64,000 nucleotides of DNA from Nitrobacter sp963807355 (GTDB taxonomy: Bacteria; Pseudomonadota; Alphaproteobacteria; Rhizobiales; Xanthobacteraceae). The stretch covers positions 1 through 64,000 of the forward strand of contig CAWEBX010000012.1 of NCBI GenBank assembly GCA_963807355.1. The letters are read 5' to 3'. The notes under the pieces are model-generated. The model ran no database searches and was not told the origin of the DNA. It saw only the letters and a list, made by a program, of their open reading frames with translations. The translations under genes and the position numbers were made by a program. Position 1 is the stretch's first letter. Each line of letters begins with the position of its first letter. This document shows positions 10,924 through 21,087 of the stretch, piece after piece.

Positions 10924-11701
10924 ATCGACCCCCCAAGTTGCTCTGTCATGGCGGGTTCGATCCGCTGAGCCGCAACATTCGAAGAAAAGTTTCTCGCAGT
11001 CCTTGATCGACGCAGCCGTCAGCGCTTGCCGCACACTCCTCATCAATGAGGAACGATGCGACCACTCACAAACAGCGACCATCTAAAAACAGGATGACTC
11101 GTGATGTCCTAGGCCGATAGCCTGTCGATATAGCAATCGGTATCCGTCGACATTGTATGGTGTCAACATACAGACGGCATCAAACAGAACATAAGAATAC
11201 TCCTGACTCCATCATAAGCAGAGAAAGAATATCTTGAGTACGTAAAGGCAACTGCACAGAATTCTGTACCGCCTTGCGGATTCTCTTTTTGGCATCAATC
11301 GAAGGCAAACTTGTTGGCGATGTCATCTCTTGTCGTAGGACTACGTTCGACAGCAGTCGATCTCGACGAAGCGTTCGAATCGGTTGAAATCCACGCATCA
11401 AACAAGAGATGGAGCATCGCTTCTCACTTCATCAAAAGCGAAAGAATATCTTGAGTGCGTGCGGATCTGCCTTCGCCTCTTTCGGCGGAAGCGGCCTTCG
11501 TCGTCACGTCGAAAAGAGTCTCGATCTCGTTCCCGCAGGATCGCGCTCGCGACGATAGACGGCGTTGATCGCTCTGTCTGCGCCGTCCGCTGCTTCCATG
11601 CGTCCTTGAATATCGAGCGGGCGGTAGACGACGAAGGCATCCCATTCGTCCAAGTCTACCTGCTCATGCGGCGGTGACCCCGTGTCGGGTATACGTATCC
11701 G
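10924..11701. other. intergenic region with porin upstream repeats
   Basis: Bases 10924-11185 repeat the upstream block of porin copy A. The sequence near 11380-11415 repeats 9065-9095, including gcatcaaacaagagat. A related phrase, gaaagaatatcttgagt, occurs near 11225 and 11445. Bases 11620-11645 resemble part of the porin 3' coding region, so a further degraded porin trace may lie here. No intact gene is seen. Confidence 0.55.
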
Positions 11702-14062
11702 TCAGCGTGATGCCTCGGCGCGCTCCGATCCGACGATCTGCGGCAGCGTGCCTGTGGGAGACGGATCTGCCTTCTCATCTTCGGGCGCCAGCAAAGCTTT
11801 CGCCGTCATGTCGGGAAAACGCGATTTCATTTCGCGCAGGAAGCCACTCAGCGTATCCACCTTCGCCGCCATCCTGGCAATCTGCTCGAATTCGGCGCTG
11901 TTGCCCGCCGCCGGCTTGCTCGCGGTATCAAAAGCGACCTTATCGGCGCTGCCGTTCATCAGCGGTGCATATTTTTCGCGGAAGCGCGCAAGCCCAAGCG
12001 CGTCCTCGGAGAGCGCGTAGCCGATGACAGCGCGAATGATGTCGCTCTTCTCGTTCGGCTTCAGCGGTTTGAAATCGCGCCAGCGCTCGCCGTAATAAAG
12101 CTCGATCTGTTCGGACGCCTCGCGCCAGCGCCGAGACGCCCAGTAAATATCGGACCGCAGACGAATCGCCTCACGCCCGGCGAGATTTGAGATGATGTCG
12201 AGCGCGAGATCGCGGCGGCCGACATCGCTCTGCGCGCGCGCTTCGAGCAGCAAGCGCTGCTGACGTAATTCACCGGCAAGATCCGCGATCCGCGTCGTGC
12301 GAAGTGCGGCGATTGCCCGGTCCGGCTTGCGGTTCATCAGATAGACCATTGCCAGCCGCGCGGCGACCTGCGCGCGCGCTGCACCCTCCAGCCGATGATC
12401 GATCTGGTATTGCAGGAGTTCGCCCGCCTGATCGAGCAGATCGAAGGCGACCAGACGATCCGCGAGCCGGCGGATCATCTCGTCGCCGCGACGGCCAATC
12501 GGAGTCAGGTCGCGAAAGTCGTAGAACATCGCCAACGCATCGACCGGCGGAAGATTGTCGCCTTTCGTGCTGAGGAAGAGCTGGGCGAACAGCGCCGCCG
12601 CGTCATCCTGAATCTGGCGTGACACCGCGGAGTCCGGTTCCAGCCGCGTGGCCGTCCTTGACGCCGCCAGCGCCTCCGCATAGCGGCCGGTATCGATGTA
12701 GAGCGCCATCAGCATTTTCAGCGTCTGCACTTCCAGCCTATCGCCGCGCCACATCACCGACAGCGTTTCGAGATCGCGCAGCGCATCTTCCGGCTTGATC
12801 TCGTTGCGCTTCTGTCGCAACGCGATGTCGTGAAGCTGCGCCTCGGTCGCGGCTTCGCGGTCCGGCGAGGCCATCACCTCCTTGTACTGAGCAAGCGCAT
12901 CCTTGTCGCGCCCGAGCGCTTCCGACAGCCGTCCGCGCATAACTGTAATCCGGGGCTTCAACTCGTCGGGAATGCCAAGCGCGTCGAGATCACTGCTGCG
13001 CGAAGCGACCCCGGAAAAATCCCCGACCTCAAGCGAGGCTCGCATCGCAGCAGCGACGATCAGGCGCTGCAAATCGATTGGCAATACCGATATGGCGAAC
13101 TGAGCGTTTTTGAACTTTTCCCGTGCTTCCGCCCACTTATGCTGCTGCGCGAGCGCCAGCGCCTTCCAGAGTTGAGAATCGTAATTGGCTCCGATCGCCG
13201 GATTAGCGAGATCCCGCATAGCCGACGCCGTATAGTTCGTCAGCGAACTTGCAACTGAATGCACGATCAGCAGAACCGGATCTTCCTGTCCGGGATTCCG
13301 TTCGGACAATGCGAGGTCAAGAACCGCCCTGGCTTCGTGATAGAAGCCGCGCGCCATGTAGAACCGGGCGAGGTCGATCCGTGCCGTGGCCCGCGCATCA
13401 TCGTCACCCGCCGTCGACGCGGCGTCGACCAGTTCATCGAGCCGCTTGAAGAGATCGGCCTTGCTGTCCTTCTGCCATTGCTCGACATCGAAGATCGGCT
13501 GAGCCGCGGTCGCCGCGCGCTCGGGCGCGGCATTAGCCGCCGACAGGGTAAGACCGCCCCGTCGGGTCACCGTGACCTTGTCGGAGGCGACCTCGACGGC
13601 AATATCCTCTGACTTGGGCTCGACCACCACGCCATGGATCGATTCACCCAGCGAAAACTCCACGAATTGCTGACGCCTGATAAAGCCGCGCGCCGGCGGC
13701 AACGCGGTCACAACCATCAGGGCAGTGCCCGAGTTGGGATCGACGATCCGGTGCAGCTTGCCGGGGCCTGCGAGCGGCACAGTGACGCTTGCGTGAGCCC
13801 GATCGATCACATTGCGCTGTGCATAAAGCGCGCGCGATGGCTGTTGTACGGCATCGGCAAACGTCACGATCCAGCTCTCGCCCGCCGCGGTGGATGCAGA
13901 ACCCTTCGAGTCTCCGGCCGAGAGGGAGGCCAATTGCGGACGAGCCAGGCGGATACGTGGAGCGCTATGAAGGCCGCTACCACGATATTCAGCTGCCCCT
14001 CCCGATCCGCTTAGTGTGAGCGATCTAATCGTGGTTACGTTTTGCGAAATGGATCGTGACAT
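11702..14062 (-). CDS. large TPR-type repeat protein (up to 786 aa), N-terminus uncertain
   Basis: The protein is a long alanine-rich alpha-solenoid with many degenerate TPR-like helix pairs from about residue 210 to 740, preceded by a beta-rich domain (about 65-180). Such proteins scaffold envelope or motility complexes. A similar TPR gene may belong to flagellar loci of this group, but that is from memory and uncertain. The frame stays open for 2.36 kb with no lesion, unlike its neighbours, which suggests selection. The first 60 or so residues read like the middle of a domain with no signal peptide, so the 5' end may have been cut near 14.0 kb and the present start may be fortuitous. Confidence 0.65.
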   Translation of the reverse strand: MSRSISQNVTTIRSLTLSGSGGAAEYRGSGLHSAPRIRLARPQLASLSAGDSKGSASTAAGESWIVTFADAVQQPSRALYAQRNVIDRAHASVTVPLAGPGKLHRIVDPNSGTALMVVTALPPARGFIRRQQFVEFSLGESIHGVVVEPKSEDIAVEVASDKVTVTRRGGLTLSAANAAPERAATAAQPIFDVEQWQKDSKADLFKRLDELVDAASTAGDDDARATARIDLARFYMARGFYHEARAVLDLALSERNPGQEDPVLLIVHSVASSLTNYTASAMRDLANPAIGANYDSQLWKALALAQQHKWAEAREKFKNAQFAISVLPIDLQRLIVAAAMRASLEVGDFSGVASRSSDLDALGIPDELKPRITVMRGRLSEALGRDKDALAQYKEVMASPDREAATEAQLHDIALRQKRNEIKPEDALRDLETLSVMWRGDRLEVQTLKMLMALYIDTGRYAEALAASRTATRLEPDSAVSRQIQDDAAALFAQLFLSTKGDNLPPVDALAMFYDFRDLTPIGRRGDEMIRRLADRLVAFDLLDQAGELLQYQIDHRLEGAARAQVAARLAMVYLMNRKPDRAIAALRTTRIADLAGELRQQRLLLEARAQSDVGRRDLALDIISNLAGREAIRLRSDIYWASRRWREASEQIELYYGERWRDFKPLKPNEKSDIIRAVIGYALSEDALGLARFREKYAPLMNGSADKVAFDTASKPAAGNSAEFEQIARMAAKVDTLSGFLREMKSRFPDMTAKALLAPEDEKADPSPTGTLPQIVGSERAEASR

Positions 14063-14259
14063 CCTGGTGGAGAGAAAAAGCGTTCGTTTCCGATCCGGAC
14101 GACGTCAAGTACCGCCGCTGGGCGTTCGCTGCGGATGCGGCGTGACAATCTCAGGGCAACGATTGCCGCTCGAACTGAAAGTTGGAGCACCTGCGAGCCG
14201 ATCGGCGGCCTGGTAACTGCTATCCAAAGACGGTGCGCCGCGTGGCGACGGCGCGCGTT

Positions 14260-14448
14260 TCATCTCTCGGAAAGCTGCTTGATCGTCTTGATCGCGTGCT
14301 TGGGGCCACGCCACCCCAGGAAAACGATCTCCTTCTCCTCCAACGCGTTGGTAGCTAGGAAAAACTTCTCCAATTCGTCGTGTGCCCGCGCGCCGAGGTT
14401 TCGAACATCGTTCAGATCGGCCTTCGGCGGAGAGCGATCGGGGACCGC
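14260..14448 (-). pseudogene. ppa: C-terminal fragment of inorganic pyrophosphatase
   Basis: The last 62 residues before the stop match the C-terminus of family I soluble pyrophosphatases: AVPDRSP, a DLNDVR motif, ELEKFF-ATNALE, FLGW-GPK and a final Lys-Gln-rich helix. Upstream the frame runs into unrelated sequence (14449-14616) and then a polX fragment. The N-terminal and middle parts of what appears to be the same gene lie at 48402-48535 (+) and 48536-48673 (-). The middle piece stops at RVF, exactly where this one begins, so the pieces fit without overlap. Confidence 0.75.
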
Positions 14449-14616
14449 AAGTTTGATCGATCGACATGAGAGCTTAGGGTTCCAACCGCTATAAAAAGCG
14501 CGTGGGTTTTGTCCGCCGAACTGCACAGCGCGTCCGTAATGAGAATTGTACGGAAGCCCCCAGTCAATCGCGCCCAGCATGGTCGCGAGCACGCACACCT
14601 CTGCGTCTGAATCCTG

Positions 14617-15533
14617 AACCAGGTCAGGCAGCTTGTGCTTCGCGGCCAAAATGATCTCACCCCGCCCTTCGCGAAGCTCAGGCGCGATAAACTGAAGGCC
14701 GAGCGCCTCGTAGATATCCGCTTCGCTCGCCGACGCTATGAGCTTTTTGCCGCGATAAAGCCCGTGCTTCGAAGCCTTCTCGCTGGCGAGTTCACGCAGC
14801 TGCTCCAGATGCATGGCGGAACCGCTCGCACCAAGAAGGCTTGCGCCAAAATGCTTCTTATCGCTCACGACGATCTTGAGACTTGAGGCCCTCTTCTTCC
14901 GGTGCAACTGGCTTTCCCTGTGCGACGAGAGCCAACTCCGAAACAAGTTCGCAGCCTCTGCGAAAATCCCCGGCGATCTCGACGCGCGAGTATTCAGGAT
15001 GGTCACGCTTGACGGCCGCTACCGCGTGTTCGAGGAGAGAAGCGGCCTTGTGGAGATGAAGCTGCGTATTTCCGCTGCGGGTGATGGCAAGGTTTTGAAG
15101 GATTTTGGTCTGCAATGAAGCGCCAAGGCTTTTGATCGGACGAATACGGTCTTCTTTTGCAGCTTCTTCGAGCTCCGCGAGTGAGCTGATGCCCAGCGTT
15201 TCGTAAAGCTTCATTATCTTGTCAGGCCGCAGACCCGGAACGGCGAAGAGTTCAAGTACGCCCGCGGGCACTTCCTTGCGGAATTTCTCAAGGCTCGGGT
15301 GAGAGCCGGTTGCATGGAGCTTTGTCACGATGTCGGCAATGGATTTGCCGATGCCCGGGATATCGGTGAGCGCTCCGCTGCAATGACGCGATCAAGCGGC
15401 TGAGAGAGTGCAGGGAGACTGTAAGCCGCGCGGAGATACGCCCGGTCCCGTAGGGATTGGCGCCGCGCAGCGAGCTTCTATGCGCGTACTCGCGGAGAAG
15501 ATTGGCTACGGTTTGTGCGTCGTTTGCTGGCAT
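14617..15533 (-). pseudogene. polX: PolX-type DNA polymerase/exonuclease, frameshifted and 3'-truncated
   Basis: Bacterial PolX is a base-excision repair polymerase with an N-terminal polymerase domain and a C-terminal PHP exonuclease domain. Here the start at 15533 leads into the helix-hairpin-helix region, which changes frame near 15450 and 15380. The next segment (15330 to about 14865) has GLRPDKIMKLYETLGI and VEIAGDFRRGCE. After another shift near 14880 comes the segment with LKIVVSDKKHFG and FIAPELREGRGE. Similarity stops near 14617; the PHP domain is missing and the frame enters foreign sequence ending in a pyrophosphatase tail. Clearly non-functional. Confidence 0.85.
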
Positions 15534-15667
15534 GGCTGTTTGTTCAAACGGACCGGCCGACAAGCGGTTCCCGTCGGTTCAGATCACTCCCGACGCTCTG
15601 GGAACCACTCCAAAAACCCCTGATAAATCAGCGCTTCACCAATTTTCATTGACTCCTGGGCACCTAT

Positions 15668-15682
15668 GTTCTCTATTTGTTC
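15668..15682 (+). promoter_or_regulatory. LexA operator (GTTC-N7-GTTC)
   Basis: The direct repeat GTTC (15668-15671) and GTTC (15679-15682) with a 7-base spacer is the consensus SOS box of alphaproteobacterial LexA. It lies 23 bp before the likely imuA start at 15705, the usual place for control of the imuA-imuB-dnaE2 operon. The box is perfect although the genes behind it have decayed. Confidence 0.88.
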
Positions 15683-15704
15683 TAGTATAGGAGGCGGCAG
15701 ACAT

Positions 15705-16451
15705 TATGACAAGCACGGCCAAATCATCTCAATTCCCTTGGCCGAGCTCCGCCAGATGATGGAAGCCGTGGCGAGGCCCGGACCACGCCGTGATGTTTTG
15801 CCTTTTGGGATTTCCGGGATGGACGAGGCGCTCCCCGGCGGCGGCCTTGCCCTTGGCGCTGTGCATGAGTTTTGCGAGGACGGCGCGCGGGGTGGCTATG
15901 CCGCCTGCGCTCTCCTTTTCACCGCCGGCATTCTCGCGCGTCTGAAGGGCCCGGTCCTCTGGTGTCTTCACAGTCGTGACCTTTTCGCGCCTGCGCTGGC
16001 TCGCGTCGGGCTTCATCCCGACCGGATCATCTTCTGCGAAACATGGAAGGACGCGGAGATCCTGCCCGTCATGGAAGAGGGGCTGCGGATGCGCGGCCTT
16101 GCGGGCGTCGTCGGCGAACTCAACCGGATTTCCTTGACGCCGTCGCGGCGGCTGCAGCTCGCCGCCGAAGCCTCCGGCGTCCCCTCTTTCATCATCCGGC
16201 GGTCGCCTCAGCATTTGAGCGAAAGCAATGCCGCGCTGACGCGCTGGCGGATTTCGCCCGCGCCCTCCTTAGAAACCAGCCCTCACCGGATGGGCCGTCC
16301 GCTCTGGCGCGTTGAGTTACTGCGGTGCCGCGGCGCGGCTCCGAATTCCTGGACTGTGGAGGCATGCAATGCGGAGGGTCGTTGCGCTCTTCCTGCCGAC
16401 GTTCCCGACCGATCATATCCGGCGCAGGAACGGCGGCACTCCAGCGCTTAA
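15705..16451 (+). pseudogene. imuA: ImuA, SOS mutasome accessory protein (5' end disturbed)
   Basis: ImuA is a RecA-like protein that works with ImuB and DnaE2 in damage-induced mutagenesis. From about 15740 the frame gives RRDVLPFGISGMDEALPGGGLALGA, the ImuA signature, and runs to 16451 without a break. The start is the problem. ATG 15705 is well placed behind AGGAGG, but its frame meets a stop near 15756. The open frame has an ATG at 15666, which would put the LexA box inside the gene. A one-base indel near 15715-15735 explains both. The 3' end overlaps imuB by 83 bp. Confidence 0.8.
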
Positions 16452-17875
16452 TCTGCCGATGGTAACGGCAATCCAGGAAGGCAACCGGCGCGTTCTCACT
16501 TCGGTTGACGATGCCGCGCGCAAGTTAAAGCTCGCTTGCGGCATGACGGTCGCGCATGCGCAGACGCTCGTGCCGGATCTTATTGTGGAGGAAGCGAGAC
16601 CCGATGAGGACGAAACCGCGCTCATGCGCCTTTCGCTCTGGTGCACGCGCTATTCTCCGCTCGTTACGCCGCTTCCGCCGGATACAATATTCATTGACGT
16701 CGCGGGCTCCGCGCATCTTTTCAAAGGCGAAGCCGCGCTTTTGAAAGACCTGCATGCGCGGCTTGCGTGCGCGCAGCTTTCGGCGCGGGCTGCTATCGCA
16801 GATACGCCCGGCGCGGCATGGGCGATCTCGCATTACGCGCGAATTGATATATTGCCGCCTGGCCGTGCAGCCGATGTTCTCGGCAGCCTGCCGTGGCAGC
16901 TCTCCGGCTTCCTCCGCAGGAAATCATCAGCCTTCGCGAAGTCGGCGTCGAACGTATCGCGCAGCTCGCTTCTCTGCCGCGGGCTTCACTGCGCCAGCGT
17001 TTTTCGGGCGACGTCCTCCTCCGCCTCGATCAGGCGCTGGGCGCGGCAGTCGAAGTGCTCGTTCCAATGATCCCGAAGGAGGTTCCGCGCATGACGCTGA
17101 AGTTCGCGGAGCCGATTGGAACGGCTGACGATCTGCAGCGCGTCATGGCGCTGTTATGCGAAAAGCTTATGATTGATCTTGCCGCGCGCGGCGTTGGCGC
17201 AAGACGGCTCGATATGGTGTTTCAGCGCGTCGATAATATCTCGCAGGCGATCCGTATCGGTACATCGAAGCCGAACCGCGATACGAAACATCTTACAAAG
17301 CTTCTTGCGGAACGGCTTGTGCTGGTCGAGCCGGGCTTCGGCATCGAGGAAGCGACGCTGACGGCCTCCTGGGTCGAAGCGCTGACCGAACGGCAGACGG
17401 TTGGAGCGCATGTCGCGGAGCCGGGAGCGGAAGTCGACGTCAGCCAGCTGGTCGACACGCTTCGCGTTCGGCTTGGTAATGAGCGGGTTTTCAGGCTCGC
17501 GCCAGTTGAGAGCGATATTCCGGAGCGTTCAATGCGGCGCGTTGCGCCGCTCTTCAAGACGGACGGCGCAACCTGGCCGAGCGATCTACCCAGGCCAGCG
17601 CGGCATTGTCGCCTCCTGAAGAAGTGCACGCGGTAGCCGAAATCCCGGACAGCCCGCCGCGCTTCTTTGTCTGGCGCAAAATCCGCCACCGCATCGCGCG
17701 GGCCGATGGTCCTGAGCGCATTCTTGGCGAGTGGTGGCTTTCCGATAAGGAGACAGGTCTCCAGCGCGACTACTACCGCGTCGAGAACGAAACAGGCGAG
17801 CGCTTCTGGCTGTTTCGCGATGCGCCGGCTCAATCCGGCGGACGCTGGTGGCTGCACGGTCTGGGTGAAGCATGA
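16369..17875 (+). pseudogene. imuB: ImuB, Y-family polymerase-like mutasome protein, two frameshifts
   Basis: ImuB is a catalytically inactive Y-family polymerase homologue that links DnaE2 to the beta clamp. The start (ATG 16369, MRRVVALFLPTFPTDH) is typical. The first frame covers the palm region and breaks near 16900. The second (to about 17600) holds the little-finger part, and the third (to 17875) the C-terminal domain with FFVWRKIRHRI and RWWLHGLGEA. The stop overlaps the dnaE2 start by 4 bp, the normal coupling in this operon. Frameshifts near 16900 and 17600 inactivate it. Confidence 0.88.
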
Positions 17876-20330
17876 GCTACGCGGAGCTTCAGGTCACAAG
17901 CCATTTTTCGTTTCTGCGCGGCGCGTCGAGCGCTGATGACCTATTTGCGACCACGGCAGCGCTCGGCATCGACGCTCTCGCTGTCGTCGACCGCAACTCG
18001 CTTGCAGGAATCGTACGAGCCTACGAAGCTTCGCGCGTTACGGGGGTGCGCCTTATTGTGGGTTGCAGGCTCGATCTTGAGGACTTTCCCTCTTTACTCG
18101 TATACCCGACGGATCGCACTGCATATGGACGGCTGTGCCGCCTGCTTACTGTCGGCAAGGCGCGGGCGGGCAAAGGCAAGTGCTCCCTCTTTATCAATGA
18201 CGTCGCGGACTGGAGCCAGGGGCTCATTGCCGTCCTTGGGACTGACAAGCCGCATGAAGATCTACCAAGCCATTTGACACGGGTTAAATCCATTTTCGGA
18301 GACAGGGCCTACTGCGCATTGACCCGCCAATTTCCGCCCGGACGATGCCGCCTATCCCCACGATATAGCGACGATGGCGTCGCAAGCCCGTGTGCCGACG
18401 GTTGCAACGGGCGACGTGCTGTATCACGTCCCCGCAATGCGCATGCTGCAAGATGTCGTCACCTGTATCAGGCTGAAGACAACAATCGACAAGGCGGGAT
18501 TCCTCAAGGAAAAACATGCTGACAGGTTTTTGAAAGAGCCTGCCGAGATGGAGCGTCTATTCCGGCGCTATCCGGAAGCTATCGCGCGAACAGGCGAGAT
18601 TGCTACGCGCTGCAAATTTTCTCTGGAGGAGTTAACTTACAGCTATCCCACTGAAGTCTTAGAAGACGGCCTCTGCGCACAGGACCGGCTTGAAAAACTC
18701 ACCTGGGAAGGAGCGGCGCAGCGCTATCCCGAGGGTATCCCCGATAACGTCGCGATGCAGCTGCGGCATGAGCTCGGTCTTATCGAACGGCTGCAATATG
18801 CGCCCTACTTCCTCACCGTAGATTCCATCGTCCGCTTTGCGCGATCGAAGGACATCCTCTGCCAGGGCCGCGGCTCCGCCGCAAATTCCGCGGTGTGTTT
18901 TGTCCTCGGCATCACATCAATCGACCCGGTGCGGCAAGGTCTCCTGTTCGAGCGCTTTGTATCGGAGGAAAGGCGCGAGCCTCCTGATATCGACGTCGAT
19001 TTCGAGCATGAGCGGCGTGAAGAAGTCATTCAGTGGATTTACGAGACCTATGGCAGGACACGATCTGCCCTGACCTCGACCGTGACGCGTTACCGCGCGC
19101 GCGGCGCAATCCGTGAGGTCGGCAAGGCGCTTGGCATACCCGAGGACGTGACCGGGGCACTCGCCCGCATCACCTGGGGCTGGAGTGAGGAAGGGGTGTC
19201 GGAGACTGAGCTGAAGGAACTTAACCTCAATCTTTCAGACCGGCGCTTACGAATGACGATTGATCTCGCACGCCAGCTTATGGGGACGCCGCGGCATCTG
19301 TCGCAACATCCGGGAGGTTTTGTGCTGACGCTGGATCGCCTCGATGAGCTTGTGCCTATCGAGCCAGCCGCGATGGAGAACCGGCAGGTCATCGAATGGG
19401 ACAAGGACGACATCGAGGCGTTGAAGTTCATGAAAGTCGACGTCCTCGGCCTCGGCATGCTCGGCTGCATGCGGCGCGCCTTCGACCTTCTTCAATTGTC
19501 AAAAAAGCACCTCGCTCAGTCTTGCTACCATTCCAGCGGAAGACCGGCAAACTTATGAGATGATCCAAAAGGCGGATACGCTCGGCGTCTTCCAGACCGA
19601 AAGCCGCGCGCAGATGTCGATGCTGCCGCGCATGCAGCCGACGCGCTTCTATGATCTCGTCATCCAGGTTGCCATCGTGCGGCCCGGTCCCATCCAGGGC
19701 GACATGGTGCATCCTTATCTCCGCCGCAGGGAAGGCAAGGAGCCGGTCGAGTTTCCAAAGCCTGAGCTGGAGAAGGTTCTCGGCAAGACGTTGGGCGTGC
19801 CGCTCTTTCAGGAGCAGGCGATGCAGGTTGCGATGGTGGCGGCCGGGTTCTCGGCGAATGAAGCCGACCAGCTGCGCCGCGCCATGGCGCCATTCAAGTT
19901 CACGGGCGGCGTCAACAAATTCAAGGACAAGCTCATCCAGGGCATGATCGATAACGGATACAATATTGAGTTTGCGAATCGCACTTTCCGTCAGCTCGAA
20001 GGTTTCGGTTTGTACGGCTTTCCTGAAAGTCACGCCGCAAGCTTTGCGCTTATCGCCTACGCTTCCAGCTGGATGAAATGCCATCACCCCGATGTGTTCT
20101 GCGCGGCAATCCTCAATGCGCAGCCGATGGGGTTTTATGAGCCCTCGCAGCTTGTGCGAGATGCAATCAGCCACGGGGTCAATATCCGCCCTATTGACGT
20201 AAATTGCTCCGTTTGGGACTGCACGCTGGAGCCTGACGGAAAATATCATGCAGTCCGGCTCGGGCTTCGCATGACACGCGGCCTCTCTGAGAAAGATGGC
20301 AAGGCGCTCGCCTCCGCTCGCGGTCCGAGT
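17872..20330 (+). pseudogene. dnaE2: DnaE2 error-prone DNA polymerase, frameshifted and 3'-truncated
   Basis: DnaE2 is the C-family translesion polymerase of the ImuA/ImuB/DnaE2 mutasome. The N-terminal PHP domain is recognisable (YAELQVTSHFSFLRGASS). Catalytic core motifs GRGSAANS and PDIDVDFEHERR remain in the second frame, and PGPIQGDMVHPYLRRREG in the third. Shifts lie near 18340 and 19500-19560. Similarity ends near 20330, after the helix-hairpin-helix region, so the last part of the roughly 1,080-residue protein is gone. The 3' break lies just before the minus-strand methyltransferase gene ending at 20386. Confidence 0.9.
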
Positions 20331-20385
20331 CTGTCCGGCACGCGACGCGGGGCCCACTCCAGCTGTCATTGTTTATGCGGGAATT

Positions 20386-21087
20386 TTACGGCATGGCTCG
20401 CGCGTAACCAAGATACATAATGCTGTTGAACGGATGGGGCCCGAACCTAAAGTCGATGTGCCGGTCAATTCTGCGTGGGCCGAAGCCACACATGGGTCCG
20501 ACTTGAAAACCTGCCTGTAGCAAGACTTCACTCAGCTCGGTTGGCTTGATGAAGAGGTCACTGTCGTGCGTGCCCCGCGGCAGCAATCGAAGAACGCGCT
20601 CGCCCAGAGTGATGATCACGAATTTGGCGAGCCAAGTGCGATTGATGGTATCGAATACGAACAGCCCCCCATGTCGCAACACGCGCCGGACCTCGGCAAT
20701 TACCCTGGGAACATCCGCGACATGCTCCAGAACGTCCACACAGACGACCACGTCACAGGACGCGTCGGGCAATGGAATACTCTCGCCGGCGCCCACGACG
20801 TAGTCGATCTCGAGCCCGACCAGACGGGCATGGTCCACGCCAGCGGCAATCGCACCATGCGATGGGTCGACGCCGACAACTTTGGCTCCTCGACGTGACA
20901 ATTCTTCCGCAAGGAAGCCGCCGCCACAGCCCAGGTCCAATACGCGTTTGTTGACCCAATCGCCGACCAGCGGGTCAATCATCATCATGCGCGCAGGCGC
21001 CATTTTGTGCAGCGTGCGCAGCCATCGCGTCTCACCGCTCCACCATGTGTCAGCGTGCTTCTCGTAGATGGAGAGGTCGTTTTTCAT
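20386..21087 (-). CDS. UbiG-like SAM-dependent methyltransferase (233 aa)
   Basis: A class I methyltransferase of the UbiG (ubiquinone O-methyltransferase) type. SAM-binding motif I is VLDLGCGGGFLAEEL (about residues 50-64), motif II ends in VVGVDPS, and the acidic VVVCVDVLEHV stretch is motif III-like. The length and N-terminal YEKHADTWW fit UbiG-like enzymes, but a true ubiG elsewhere is likely, so the substrate is open. It starts inside the stop codon of the upstream membrane methyltransferase (21084-21087), so the two are probably co-translated and may modify the same lipid or quinone-like substrate. The frame is clean, although dnaE2 just beyond its 3' end is destroyed. Confidence 0.8.
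   Translation of the reverse strand: MKNDLSIYEKHADTWWSGETRWLRTLHKMAPARMMMIDPLVGDWVNKRVLDLGCGGGFLAEELSRRGAKVVGVDPSHGAIAAGVDHARLVGLEIDYVVGAGESIPLPDASCDVVVCVDVLEHVADVPRVIAEVRRVLRHGGLFVFDTINRTWLAKFVIITLGERVLRLLPRGTHDSDLFIKPTELSEVLLQAGFQVGPMCGFGPRRIDRHIDFRFGPHPFNSIMYLGYARAMP

Noticed and set aside
11424..11645. Two overlapping minus-strand frames of about 75 codons
   Set aside because: Arginine/serine-rich low-complexity readings of degraded repeat DNA without ribosome sites.
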